25,467 nt of DNA from positions 1-25,467 of the IMG/VR virus record IMGVR_UViG_3300005534_000261; one strand, given 5' to 3'. Below are positions 8,698 through 15,278 of this stretch, one piece after another. The stretch comes from a virus. Position 1 is the stretch's first letter. The number at the start of each line of letters is the position of its first letter. Made by a program: the position numbers and the translations under genes. The notes beneath the pieces were generated by a model. It was given only the letters and a program-made list of their open reading frames with translations. It was not told where the DNA came from and made no database searches.

Positions 8698-9027
8698 ATG
8701 AATTGGGCACAGATAGTTAATACACTCATTTTTGTGTTTGGAGTATTCATAAGTGTACTAGAAGCTATTCATTTGGCAAACTTACAACGTCAAAAAATGC
8801 CTGACCACACAACAGTGAAATTGGAAAGATTTGCTCGTATGGCAGTTCAGCAAGTGGAACAGCAAGGGAAAGAAATTAATGGATCATCGAAAAAGCAACT
8901 TGCTGCAAACGCTATAGTAAAGCTTTTTAAAGCGTACAAATTGCCTGTTCCTCCCAGTGAAGCGGTGGATATAGCAATAGAATCCGCTGTTTTTCTTCTT
9001 CCAAAGGACAATACTTCTAAATCATAG
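8698..9027 (+). CDS. LL-H family phage holin, copy A
   Basis: A 109-residue protein starting at ATG 8698 after TTTGGAGGCTAG. One N-terminal membrane helix (IVNTLIFVFGVFISVLEAI) is followed by a soluble helical domain with the LL-H holin pattern: LERFARMAVQQVEQQ, KKQLAANAIVKLFKAYKLPVP, IESAVFLLPK. Holins of this family gather in the inner membrane and set the time of lysis. The C-terminal half aligns clearly with the protein at 9844-10188, so the two are paralogues. No second membrane helix is seen. Confidence 0.75.
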   Translation: MNWAQIVNTLIFVFGVFISVLEAIHLANLQRQKMPDHTTVKLERFARMAVQQVEQQGKEINGSSKKQLAANAIVKLFKAYKLPVPPSEAVDIAIESAVFLLPKDNTSKS

Positions 9028-9035
9028 GAGTATAC

Positions 9036-9395
9036 ATGAACGCAATTATCCAAGGTCTTAATTCTTATGCAGGATTATTTAGCATCATCATTGTGGTGGT
9101 CAGTGCTTTTTTTGCAAGTAAAGCAATGGCAAGAAGCAACGTAAACGATGAAACAAACCAAGCTCAAAACAATGCAATTAAAGCAATGGAGGAAGAAATA
9201 AAGTCGATACGAAGGATAATGGTAGATCTCACACGTGACAAAATCAAACTAGAGCAGACGATAGATACCATTTGTGCTGCTTTAAGAATTAGAGGACTTG
9301 TCATCACAATACAGGGAGAAATGATACACATAGAAGACAAGAGCGGGAAAACGACAACGACACGTATCAGAAATGAGGACAACGGGATATTATGA
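9036..9395 (+). CDS. Membrane-anchored coiled-coil protein, unknown
   Basis: A 119-residue protein after ATAGGAGTATAC. Residues 10-30 form a membrane helix (LFSIIIVVVSAFFASKAMA), followed by a helical, charged segment (NNAIKAMEEEIKSIRRIMVDLTRDKIKLEQTIDTI) likely to be a coiled coil. The end is a small strand-rich domain (GLVITIQGEMIHIEDKSGKTTTTRI). The anchor-plus-coiled-coil layout recalls spanin-like or holin-associated proteins, but no Gram-negative outer membrane is implied by the neighbours. It overlaps the next gene by ATGA, so the two are translationally coupled. Confidence 0.65.
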   Translation: MNAIIQGLNSYAGLFSIIIVVVSAFFASKAMARSNVNDETNQAQNNAIKAMEEEIKSIRRIMVDLTRDKIKLEQTIDTICAALRIRGLVITIQGEMIHIEDKSGKTTTTRIRNEDNGIL

Positions 9396-9847
9396 GATTA
9401 TTTGAACACAAGCCACATCGATACAGGATTAAAAACCTAAACGAGGTTCACGATGATCAGTTAACATTTGGGCAAAGGATAGCGGATAACGTTGCATCAA
9501 CCGTAGGATCGTGGCCCTTTATCATCATTCAAAGTGCCCTTCTTGCATCATGGATTGTTATTAATATCGTTGCGTTTACCCTACGATGGGACCCATATCC
9601 ATTTATCCTCTTAAATCTCATGCTCTCATTTCAAGCTGCTTACACAGGTCCTTTTGTGCTTATGTCCAGTAACCGACAAGCTGCAAAAGATCGACTTATG
9701 GCAGAACACGACTACCAAATCAACATGAAAGGAGAGGAAGAGACACGTCAGCTAATTCAGCATTTGTATGAGCAAGATGCTGAATTGCTGAAACAAACAA
9801 ACATGCTCATAGATTTACTTCAACACACGAAAGGAAACCAATCATGA
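9392..9847 (+). CDS. DUF1003 family membrane protein
   Basis: A 151-residue protein matching the DUF1003 pattern: an N-terminal FGQRIADNVASTVGSWPFII, two membrane helices (residues ~45-66 and ~71-95) and the conserved middle DPYPFILLNLMLSFQAAYTGPFVLMSSNRQAAKDR. The C-terminal third is a charged coiled coil. DUF1003 proteins are widespread in bacteria and their role is not settled; here the gene sits in the lysis block and is ATGA-coupled on both sides. It might act with the holins on membrane integrity, or may be a host gene picked up by the phage. Confidence 0.8.
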   Translation: MRLFEHKPHRYRIKNLNEVHDDQLTFGQRIADNVASTVGSWPFIIIQSALLASWIVINIVAFTLRWDPYPFILLNLMLSFQAAYTGPFVLMSSNRQAAKDRLMAEHDYQINMKGEEETRQLIQHLYEQDAELLKQTNMLIDLLQHTKGNQS

Positions 9848-10188
9848 ATCAGCTTATCACCGCTCTCATTCCCTACGTTGTCCCAGTTGTTTTGATTGTT
9901 GTTGGATACTTTGGACATCGGGTTATAAGCTACATTCCTGCTCAACAACGGGCCTATGTTGAGCAGTGGGCAAAGATTGCAGTCGCTTTTGTAGAGCAAA
10001 ACTATGCAGGAAAGTCTGATGAGGAAAAGAAACAGCTTGCAATGGATGCTATTAAGGGATTTTTTAAGGCGTTTAACTTGCCTCTTCCTTCAGATGACAT
10101 TCTGAGTGCGTTTATTGAAGCTGCGGTCAATGCCTTGCCCAAAGCTATACCTGCATCCACCTTGCAAGGGGGAGGGAAGCCCGCGTGA
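9844..10188 (+). CDS. LL-H family phage holin, copy B
   Basis: A 114-residue protein overlapping DUF1003 by ATGA. One membrane helix (LIPYVVPVVLIVVGYFGHRVI) is followed by the same helical domain as the 8698 gene: VEQWAKIAVAFVEQNYAG, KKQLAMDAIKGFFKAFNLPLP, IEAAVNALPK. The match between copies covers KKQLA, AI, FKA, LP and LPK at the same spacing. The last residues (STLQGGGKPA) come from a palindromic repeat, so the element has extended the C-terminus. Two diverged copies could act as holin and antiholin, which is inference. Confidence 0.75.
   Translation: MNQLITALIPYVVPVVLIVVGYFGHRVISYIPAQQRAYVEQWAKIAVAFVEQNYAGKSDEEKKQLAMDAIKGFFKAFNLPLPSDDILSAFIEAAVNALPKAIPASTLQGGGKPA
10156..10173 (+). repeat. 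Dispersed palindromic repeat, copy 6 (overlaps an RBS)
   Basis: Perfect TCCACCTTGCAAGGGGGA encoding STLQGG at the holin C-terminus. Its 3' GGGGGAGGGAAG is the ribosome binding site for the gene starting at 10185. Confidence 0.9.
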
Positions 10189-10538
10189 CTCTCCAGGACG
10201 ACCAAACAGCTATTGCAAATGCGGAGGCGGCGCTTACAGCTCTCGGTCCTTTATCGGCATCGAACTTTGACCAGGCGTTTCAACAGCTTGTAATTCGGCA
10301 TAACGCCCAGCAGGATATCAAGAAGTATCAGAATAACCAATTCTATCCTGATGCATTTAACTTGATCAGTCAAGTGAACTCAGCACAAGCGGGATCAGAC
10401 AAGGTTGTTTTGATTTCTCAGTTCTTGCGGACATATGCAGAGTACATTGCAACGGAGACACAAGCGCTAGAAGCTACGCATTCAACCGTGAAAGCAATTG
10501 TAGACGCTATCCCACCAATGACAGGACAAAGTGGATGA
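10185..10538 (+). CDS. Small helical protein of unknown function in the lysis block
   Basis: A 117-residue protein with a GTG start at 10185 that overlaps the holin stop (GTGA), with GGGGAGGGAAG as ribosome binding site. It looks fully alpha-helical and soluble (NAEAALTALGPLSASNFDQAFQQLVIRHNAQQDIKKYQNN, YAEYIATETQALEATHSTVKAIVDAI). No signal peptide or membrane helix is visible. Coupling to a holin and to a small membrane gene behind it (ATGA) argues for a lysis-linked role. The family is not recognised. Confidence 0.6.
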   Translation: MTLQDDQTAIANAEAALTALGPLSASNFDQAFQQLVIRHNAQQDIKKYQNNQFYPDAFNLISQVNSAQAGSDKVVLISQFLRTYAEYIATETQALEATHSTVKAIVDAIPPMTGQSG

Positions 10539-10798
10539 CGAGAGATCTTGGGACAACTGACATCGATAAGCTTACGACAATGCCAAGCATTGAAAGTATC
10601 GATACGCATCCGACTATCAAGAAGATCAGGCTACCTGATCCAACACGTAAAGCACCGCTCGTGTATGTTCCGGTTCAGATCTCAATAGAAAAGCCTGGAA
10701 GTGTAGCGCTAGGCATCGGCATCTTCCTAGCGCTAGCATCCTGCACAATGGGGAATGTATTTCTGATGTTTGTACATCAGATTATTATTGTGAAGTAA
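10535..10798 (+). CDS. Small C-terminally anchored membrane protein, unknown
   Basis: An 87-residue protein overlapping the previous gene by ATGA. The first 55 residues are polar with several Pro/Lys (DKLTTMPSIESIDTHPTIKK, then RLPDPTRKAP). A hydrophobic stretch follows (SVALGIGIFLALASCTMGNVFLMFVHQIIIV), probably one membrane span or a re-entrant hairpin. The next gene's ATG abuts its TAA. Likely a membrane partner in the lysis block; function unknown. Confidence 0.55.
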   Translation: MTRDLGTTDIDKLTTMPSIESIDTHPTIKKIRLPDPTRKAPLVYVPVQISIEKPGSVALGIGIFLALASCTMGNVFLMFVHQIIIVK

Positions 10799-11647
10799 AT
10801 GCCTACTCCATATGTTAGAAAGCGTGAACGCGCTAGAAACCGCAATGGCAGATGGCGCAAGAAACGTTCTGACTCTGGAAGGAAGAGGAAAAACAATTTG
10901 GCTACACACAGATATGGGTGGAATCCCCAATTGCCTGATCGAAGAGATCACAAGTTTTCGATGCGTGCAGATCTCGCGCTCCCTCCCTTGGTAGACTTGC
11001 GAGATCAGGACTCACCGATAGAGGACCAGGGACAGTTGGGCTCGTGTACCAGCTTTGCCACAGGCGCGGCTATTCGATTTGGCAGAAGGAAAGAAGGACT
11101 CCCTGACTTTGTTACGTCTCACCTGTTCCTCTACTACAATTCGAGAAGCTGGTATTCAAAGGGAACGGACTCCGGCGCGACGATCAGAGACGCTGTGAAG
11201 GCAGCTGCAAATCAAGGGGACTGTCCTGAAACCGATTGGCCCTACCTCATTGACCAATTTGCAGTCAAACCTCCCGCTAGAGCTTACCTGGATGCTAAGA
11301 CAGATAGAGCACTCAAGTATCAGGCAATTCCTCAAAACCTCACTGCCATGAAAAACTGCCTAGCTCAGGGACTTCCGTTTGTCATAGGCATATCGGTTTA
11401 TGAATCATTCGAGAGCGACACAGTAGCGCAAACTGGCATGGTTCCTCTTCCGAAAAACAATGAGCAGTTGCTTGGAGGTCACGCTCTCCTCTGTCTGGGA
11501 TTTAGGGATAAGGACTTGCAATTTATCGTGAGGAATAGTTGGGGAAGTGGATTTGGAGATGGGGGATACGTGTATCTTCCATACGCGTACTTGTTGGATA
11601 GTGGATTATCAAGTGATTTTTGGGTTATTCAGACGGTAGGGAAATAA
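10799..11647 (+). CDS. Papain-like (C1) cysteine peptidase
   Basis: A 282-residue protein. Its ATG abuts the previous stop, and the ribosome binding site is weak, so coupled translation is likely. The C1 catalytic set is complete: oxyanion Gln77 six residues before Cys83 (EDQGQLGSCTSF), His228 (GGHALLCLGF) and Asn246 (VRNSWGSGFGDGGY). The first 35 residues are strongly basic (RKRERARNRNGRWRKKR) rather than a normal propeptide or signal peptide. Phage C1-like peptidases are uncommon. At the end of the lysis block it could be a second lytic enzyme cutting peptide cross-links, a virion-borne protease, or an anti-host factor. Cleavage specificity cannot be read from sequence. It ends in a hairpin terminator. 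Confidence 0.85.
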   Translation: MPTPYVRKRERARNRNGRWRKKRSDSGRKRKNNLATHRYGWNPQLPDRRDHKFSMRADLALPPLVDLRDQDSPIEDQGQLGSCTSFATGAAIRFGRRKEGLPDFVTSHLFLYYNSRSWYSKGTDSGATIRDAVKAAANQGDCPETDWPYLIDQFAVKPPARAYLDAKTDRALKYQAIPQNLTAMKNCLAQGLPFVIGISVYESFESDTVAQTGMVPLPKNNEQLLGGHALLCLGFRDKDLQFIVRNSWGSGFGDGGYVYLPYAYLLDSGLSSDFWVIQTVGK

Positions 11648-11894
11648 AAAAGAAGAGGGAGTAATCTCTCTCTTCTTTTCCTTCCAATGTTGCAAAGAAC
11701 TTTTGCTGTGCCTTTTCCTTTTCAATCTTCTCAGCAGCAGCCTCATTCACAAATCGACTTCTCTCCCCGTCTGGGAGGCTGGCGATATATTCACCGGCAT
11801 CCTTGTCAAAGGTGAGGGAAAGCCTCACCTTACCTTGCGATGGGCGTCCCATCTTTTTCTTTGGTTCCATGTCACTCATCGGTCTCATAGCCAA
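11625..11894 (-). CDS. Ribbon-helix-helix-like small DNA-binding protein
   Basis: An 89-residue protein, possibly starting at an internal Met (MSDMEPKKK) since no strong ribosome binding site precedes either start. After a basic KKKMGRPSQG hook comes VRLSLTFDKDAGEYIASLP and RSRFVNEAAAEKIEKE, matching the strand-helix-helix layout of CopG/Arc-type repressors and antitoxins. Its 3' end reads through the shared terminator hairpin and overlaps the peptidase gene by 23 bp tail to tail. No toxin gene is evident next to it, so a regulator is more likely. Two 14-bp direct repeats just upstream may be its operators. Confidence 0.55.
   Translation of the reverse strand: MAMRPMSDMEPKKKMGRPSQGKVRLSLTFDKDAGEYIASLPDGERSRFVNEAAAEKIEKEKAQQKFFATLEGKEERDYSLFFFISLPSE
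11648..11679. terminator. Bidirectional terminator between convergent genes
   Basis: A 14-bp stem (one G:T pair), loop TAAT, with A-rich 5' flank and T-rich 3' arm. It follows the C1 peptidase stop and lies within the end of the opposing small gene. Confidence 0.8.
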
Positions 11895-11909
11895 AACTGT
11901 TGATAACCT

Positions 11910-11963
11910 GGACTGCTTGCCCTATTTGCATAGGACTCACAAATACCGAGGACTGCTTGCCCT
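11910..11963. repeat. Two 14-bp direct repeats GGACTGCTTGCCCT, 40 bp apart
   Basis: Identical copies at 11910-11923 and 11950-11963, 16 bp upstream of the RHH-like gene start. A third GGACT lies between them. The place and spacing suit operator sites. Confidence 0.65.
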
Positions 11964-12103
11964 GAGACTTTGCCTCTATTTGTACAGACAACCTAATGCT
12001 TCTCAAAATAATGATATTATTTATGAAAATGATAATTCTAAGATATATATCTGGCAGAAATATGAATGCAATAAATGATAAAATGGAGTTATGATACAGA
12101 AAT

Positions 12104-12142
12104 AAATAGGTACCGATTATTTAACACAATGAGTACCTATTT
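12104..12142. repeat. 10-bp inverted repeat AAATAGGTAC/GTACCTATTT
   Basis: Perfect arms at 12104-12113 and 12133-12142 with a 19-base AT-rich spacer. It lies between genes and could be an operator; the spacer is long for a terminator. Confidence 0.5.
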
Positions 12143-12155
12143 TAAAATGGCAAAA

Positions 12156-12189
12156 ATTTAGGGCACTCTGAAAAATGAGTGCCCTAAAT
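12156..12189 (-). terminator. Intrinsic terminator of the gene at 12203-12742
   Basis: A perfect 13-bp stem (ATTTAGGGCACTC and its complement) with an 8-base loop. On the minus strand it is followed by a T-run and begins 13 bases after the stop codon. Confidence 0.85.
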
Positions 12190-12202
12190 CTGCAAAGGGA
12201 GG

Positions 12203-12742
12203 CTATCCCCAAACTCCAGAAACAGCGATGAAAAGTTGACCAGCATCCTTGACAGCTTGAAAACTTTGATTCCATCTTGACTCTAATTCTTCAATAGCTT
12301 GATCATATGCACCATATTCATTCCATCGTCTTCCATCATCCTTGTCACAATCGTTACGCTCATTGAGTAACTGATAATAATAATTATCCGACCTTTCATC
12401 AATATACCTTCCATCTCGTTTTACCACTCGTTTTTCTATCGGTTTAGCCCAAGGTACATGAACATTAGATTTAAACAATTGCCCATCTTTTTCCCAAACA
12501 GTATGAAAATGATCACTGCTTTTGTAATTGCAGTCTTTATGTAAGTTTACCCACCCCCATATAATTCCGTTTAGTTCCCCTGTGTATTCATCTACCAATG
12601 ACCTTGACATAAGTTGGTTAAAAAGTGACTGAGTAACTTGCCTTGTTCCAATTGTGAGCACTTGCACAGTGACTTGTCTTTCTTGAATGCTTGTCTTCTC
12701 AATTGGCAACACGTTCTGTACTGGATTGTCTTTTGTTCTCAT
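12203..12742 (-). CDS. Unknown 179-residue protein, independently expressed
   Basis: ATG at 12742 follows GCGAAAGGATAGAACC. The protein has an N-terminal domain with VQVLTIGTRQVTQSLFNQLMSRSLVD and GELNGIIWGWVNLH, then a Trp/Tyr/charged-rich middle (YYYQLLNERNDCDKDDGRRWNEYGAYDQAIEEL spread over helices) and a hydrophobic end (AGQLFIAVSGVWG). It is soluble, with no catalytic motif recognised. It has its own promoter (12777-12805) and terminator (12156-12189), so it is a single-gene unit. This is the usual layout of phage accessory (moron) genes, which often alter the host or block other phages. That role is inference. Confidence 0.65.
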   Translation of the reverse strand: MRTKDNPVQNVLPIEKTSIQERQVTVQVLTIGTRQVTQSLFNQLMSRSLVDEYTGELNGIIWGWVNLHKDCNYKSSDHFHTVWEKDGQLFKSNVHVPWAKPIEKRVVKRDGRYIDERSDNYYYQLLNERNDCDKDDGRRWNEYGAYDQAIEELESRWNQSFQAVKDAGQLFIAVSGVWG

Positions 12743-12776
12743 GGTTCTATCCTTTCGCTATTGAACTTGAACCTTC

Positions 12777-12805
12777 ATTTTACAGCACTCCATAGCACTT
12801 TGCAA
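12777..12805 (-). promoter_or_regulatory. Promoter for the 12742 gene
   Basis: On the minus strand TTGCAA and TAAAAT are separated by 17 bases, ending 35 bp before the ATG. Confidence 0.65.
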
Positions 12806-12955
12806 TCTGCTCTATACTTTACATCGCTAGAAGCTATTGCCTTGCGTCTGAGATGGGCAAGGAGTGGCTTTACCCTATCATCCTGCTACCAAAGGTGGCC
12901 AAACCAAACTTGCCCTAAATCGCACTACAATCAAAAATTTGAAAATTGAGCACAA

Positions 12956-12991
12956 AAAAAGAGACATCCATTTTTCAGAATGCCTCTTTTT
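12956..12991 (-). terminator. Intrinsic terminator of the HTH gene at 13005
   Basis: A 12-bp stem with one mismatch (AAAAAGAGGCAT pairing), loop of 12 bases, followed on the minus strand by seven T. It starts 13 bases past the stop. Confidence 0.8.
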
Positions 12992-13004
12992 GCTTCTTGA
13001 GTGA

Positions 13005-13202
13005 TTAAGCAACTGCTGTTGATGTCATCAGCGTGTCTAGCGTTGAACGCTTAATCCGGTAGGCTTGCCTCTTGTTCGCATGTGGGAGACTGATAGCCTC
13101 TAGTGCTCCCGACTTTATCCACCGGCGTACAGTTGTGTCATCCACACGAAGCGCTTCTGCAACCTCGTGTACTGTAAGCAACTCTTCATTTACTTGTGCC
13201 AT
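13005..13202 (-). CDS. Small excisionase-like HTH DNA-binding protein
   Basis: A 65-residue protein. ATG 13202 (MAQVNEELLTVHEVAEAL) is preferred over an upstream in-frame start because CGAAAGGAAAGAAAACC precedes it. Residues 8-55 match the HTH_17/excisionase-type winged helix: LLTVHEVAEALRVDDTTVRRWIKSGALEA, then KRQAYRIKRSTLDTL. Such proteins act as transcription regulators, Xis-type directionality factors or replication initiators. Own promoter (13250-13279) overlapped by a 7-bp inverted repeat suggests autoregulation. No integrase gene is seen, so excision is not supported. Confidence 0.8.
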   Translation of the reverse strand: MAQVNEELLTVHEVAEALRVDDTTVRRWIKSGALEAISLPHANKRQAYRIKRSTLDTLMTSTAVA

Positions 13203-13249
13203 GGTTTTCTTTCCTTTCGATAAAAGACGGTTGAGATAGAACTGGTAGA

Positions 13250-13279
13250 AGTGTATCATAGTGCATGATCAGTTGTCAA
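13250..13279 (-). promoter_or_regulatory. Promoter of the HTH gene
   Basis: Minus-strand TTGACA (perfect) and TACACT with an 18-base spacer and an extended -10 (TGA before TACACT). Confidence 0.65.
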
Positions 13280-13286
13280 CACTATG
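13257..13286. promoter_or_regulatory. Inverted repeat over the HTH promoter, likely operator
   Basis: Perfect 7-bp arms CATAGTG/CACTATG with a 16-base spacer, overlapping the spacer and -35 box. The outer arm also shares TTGTCAACAcTATGG (one mismatch) with the operator at 20249. Confidence 0.5.
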
Positions 13287-13731
13287 GTACTTGCTCTATA
13301 GTTGTCTTCTGACTTCTCCTTTCCTCAATGTAAGCTTTCCACTCTTCCGTAAGATCTGGGTATTTTTTCCAATCCTCAACAGAAAATCCATACTCTCTTG
13401 ATTTTTGGATTATATTATCTCCCCAATCATCGCTTTCCATATCAAACAATGATTCCAACGCCTTAACATACAATTTATCAGGACATGATTGTCCTACAAC
13501 ACAGTTACAAGTACTCTCCAAATCAAGCTCTTCTAGATCCATCAAATCTACCCAGTCGGGTTTCTTCTCATCTAGCAGTTTCGCACCTGCTTCAATTTGA
13601 TCTTTAAACATCTCTTTCTCCTTTCGAGAAAACAAACTGACAAAACACATGATAACTAATTCAGCGAAAACAACTCCAAATCCAATACAAACAGTAAAAC
13701 CTACAAAGAAGTTCACAGCGCCGCTATCCAT
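13282..13731 (-). CDS. Small membrane protein with a probable second internal start
   Basis: The 149-residue long form starts at ATG 13731 after GAAGGAGAATG and overlaps the upstream gene by 8 bp. Residues 7-34 are a membrane segment (FFVGFTVCIGFGVVFAELVIMCFVSLF). A second in-frame ATG at 13611 (MFKDQIEAGAK) follows CGAAAGGAGAAAGAG, a stronger site than the first, and would give a 109-residue soluble form. The shared soluble part is acidic with four Cys (STCNCVVGQSCPD). This is the last gene of the early minus-strand operon. Function unknown; the two-start layout is a sequence observation, the two-product idea is inference. Confidence 0.6.
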   Translation of the reverse strand: MDSGAVNFFVGFTVCIGFGVVFAELVIMCFVSLFSRKEKEMFKDQIEAGAKLLDEKKPDWVDLMDLEELDLESTCNCVVGQSCPDKLYVKALESLFDMESDDWGDNIIQKSREYGFSVEDWKKYPDLTEEWKAYIEERRSQKTTIEQVP

Positions 13732-14191
13732 GCATTCTCCTTCTGACGATCACATCATAATCAATCGGGAATATAAATTCACGGGAGAAGGGAATGAGTA
13801 CTCCGATACAGGGGCAGAAGTGCCCAAACTTCAACAGGATGTATCTACTAAGGCATGGAATAATCTCATCAGGATAGTAACCTGTTTCTGTCCTGAAACG
13901 GCTTACAGCTTCAGACACCAAATCGATGGTATCCGCTGTGAGATGATCGAGCTTGAGAACTTGGTATCCTTCCTGATCAACATAAAGCTGATGTGGAAGG
14001 ATTGTCGCGATGGATCGAGATGGAGCAACAGAGGGAACTAACACGGTTGGCATAGCGGCTATTTTGTCAGTCTCTTTGATTGGATCAAGCGCTTCCAATT
14101 CCCCTGTGTTCCTTCTGTAAAGGTTGAGCAGGAAGGACTTGATGTCCCCTCCTGCTACGACTTCTTGGTACAAATCTTGTGGCTGATTCAT
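13724..14191 (-). CDS. Unknown early protein, 155 residues
   Basis: ATG 14191 follows TAGGAGAGTGAGCC, which overlaps the end of the preceding gene. The protein is a mixed alpha/beta fold: helical start (QDLYQEVVAGGDIKSFLLNLYRR), then VLKLDHLTADTIDLVSEAVSRFRTETGYYPDEIIPCLSRYILLKFGH and a hydrophobic strand pair (FIFPIDYDVIV). It has no membrane span and no motif I can name. Its place in a tightly packed operon with a single-strand binding protein and nuclease suggests a role in replication or host takeover. Confidence 0.6.
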   Translation of the reverse strand: MNQPQDLYQEVVAGGDIKSFLLNLYRRNTGELEALDPIKETDKIAAMPTVLVPSVAPSRSIATILPHQLYVDQEGYQVLKLDHLTADTIDLVSEAVSRFRTETGYYPDEIIPCLSRYILLKFGHFCPCIGVLIPFSREFIFPIDYDVIVRRRMHG

Positions 14192-14194
14192 GGC

Positions 14195-14821
14195 TCACTC
14201 TCCTAGGAGCTGAGAAGTTTTCTCGCGAAGTTCAGATTCGCATTCTTCCCACACATGATGTTCAGAAGCAGTGGAAACCGAATCTCGATCCTCTAAAAGT
14301 TTTCGCCACTCTTTCACCAGTTGTTCAAGCTCTTGAATGCGATTGCCTTGCTCTACAATATTCGCGGCCATGGCTACTCCAGACTCTTGCATCGTCGCAA
14401 GCTCATTTGACACATCTAAAAATGCTTCTTCTCCTTGCGCGTGGGCATACTTGGCTTCAGGTAAGCCAAGATCTCTCAGGATTGCCTCACATGTATCAAA
14501 TCCCTCTTGATCTTTTTCATTTTCGTAGTGATCAATATGCATCTTTATCACGCTCTTGACAAAATCGACACTAAGACTTTTCCCTTGCGTCGGTTCCAAT
14601 TGGCCCGTCTCTGCAAACGCTTGCAGGTAGGGCAGGAGGGTTTTGATGTCCTCTTGCGAGAATTCAAGCCAATCAACGACTCCTGGTCTGACTTGAAAAT
14701 TAAACTGAAGTATTGGAACTTTATTTTTAGATTGTACGTGAGCTTCACATCCATGATTGTCTGCATCATGAAATTTAATACCGGGGTTTCCCTCTATTAA
14801 ATTCGACTTTTCAATCTCCAT
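14195..14821 (-). CDS. Unknown early protein with C-terminal coiled coil, 208 residues
   Basis: ATG 14821 abuts the upstream TAA and follows AGAGGGAAG. The N-terminal half has strands and a short helical block (VVDWLEFSQEDIKTLLPYLQAFAETG). The middle (DFVKSVIKMHIDHYENEKDQEGFDTCEAIL) is helical. The C-terminal third (NIVEQGNRIQELEQLVKEWRKLLEDRD) is a likely coiled coil, suggesting a dimer or a binding partner. No enzyme or DNA-binding motif is recognised. It is co-transcribed with the recombination genes upstream. Confidence 0.6.
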   Translation of the reverse strand: MEIEKSNLIEGNPGIKFHDADNHGCEAHVQSKNKVPILQFNFQVRPGVVDWLEFSQEDIKTLLPYLQAFAETGQLEPTQGKSLSVDFVKSVIKMHIDHYENEKDQEGFDTCEAILRDLGLPEAKYAHAQGEEAFLDVSNELATMQESGVAMAANIVEQGNRIQELEQLVKEWRKLLEDRDSVSTASEHHVWEECESELREKTSQLLGE

Positions 14822-15271
14822 TTACTTCCCTCTTTCTTTCTCAATATCTAGCCTGATAATTTCAGCTTGCTCAGGAAGGAGTGGCACGCGAGCATTCATC
14901 GGCTTGCCCTCTTCCAAGTCAAAAATGACAGCCTTGTACGTCTCTCCAAGCGGTTGCAGGTGGGTCAGGACATGCTGCTCTCCATCGCCTTTTTTCACGC
15001 CTGTATTCATCGCGATAATCACGAACGTGTGGGTTATCTCAGAGAGGTCTAAATCCTTTGGGAGTGTGAAACCATCAAATTCACCAGGAATATAGTCACG
15101 CACAAAAGCGCATGATTTACGAATGATAAACCCAAGCTTGTCATTCCTGTAAATCTGGTCCAATTTTGAACCTACGGGAATAACATTGTACTGTTCGTTT
15201 TTCAGTTTCTCTGTAACAGTACAATCTTTAATCTGAACTTTTCCGTTTCTACGCACAAATGAACGTCCCAT
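14822..15271 (-). CDS. Unknown early protein, 149 residues
   Basis: Start chosen at ATG 15271 (MGRSFVRRNGKVQ) because GAAAGGATAGAAAGATA precedes it; this site overlaps the stop of the upstream nuclease gene, so translation is coupled. A longer form from 15304 would lie within that gene. The protein looks strand-rich (VIPVGSKLDQIYRNDKLGFIIRK, THTFVIIAMNTGVKKGDGEQHVLTHLQPLG, YKAVIFDLEEGK). No family is recognised. It follows the nuclease directly, so a role beside it is possible. Confidence 0.6.
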   Translation of the reverse strand: MGRSFVRRNGKVQIKDCTVTEKLKNEQYNVIPVGSKLDQIYRNDKLGFIIRKSCAFVRDYIPGEFDGFTLPKDLDLSEITHTFVIIAMNTGVKKGDGEQHVLTHLQPLGETYKAVIFDLEEGKPMNARVPLLPEQAEIIRLDIEKERGK

Positions 15272-15278
15272 TATCTTT

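Larger units (their letters stand above)
11895..12202. other. AT-rich intergenic region with repeats and palindromes
   Basis: No convincing gene. It holds two 14-bp direct repeats (11910, 11950), an AT-rich stretch with a 12-bp palindrome AGATATATATCT (12041-12052) and a nearby AATAAT/ATTATT inverted repeat, a 10-bp inverted repeat (12104-12142) and a terminator (12156-12189). It could carry the promoter and operators of the small gene at 11894, or be a replication or attachment region. No consensus promoter stands out. Confidence 0.5.

Noticed and set aside
11625-11894. Antitoxin of a toxin-antitoxin pair
   Set aside because: RHH-like fold fits, but the neighbours are a peptidase and an unlinked unknown gene with its own promoter; no toxin partner.
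11895-12202. Phage attachment site
   Set aside because: No integrase gene or tRNA end is in the window, so the repeats alone do not support it.
14600-14985. Similar GGTTGCAGGT/CTTGCAGGT-type stretches in two adjacent unknown genes, hinting at duplication
   Set aside because: The match is short and encodes only a brief L-x-x-LQ stretch; the rest of the two proteins does not align.
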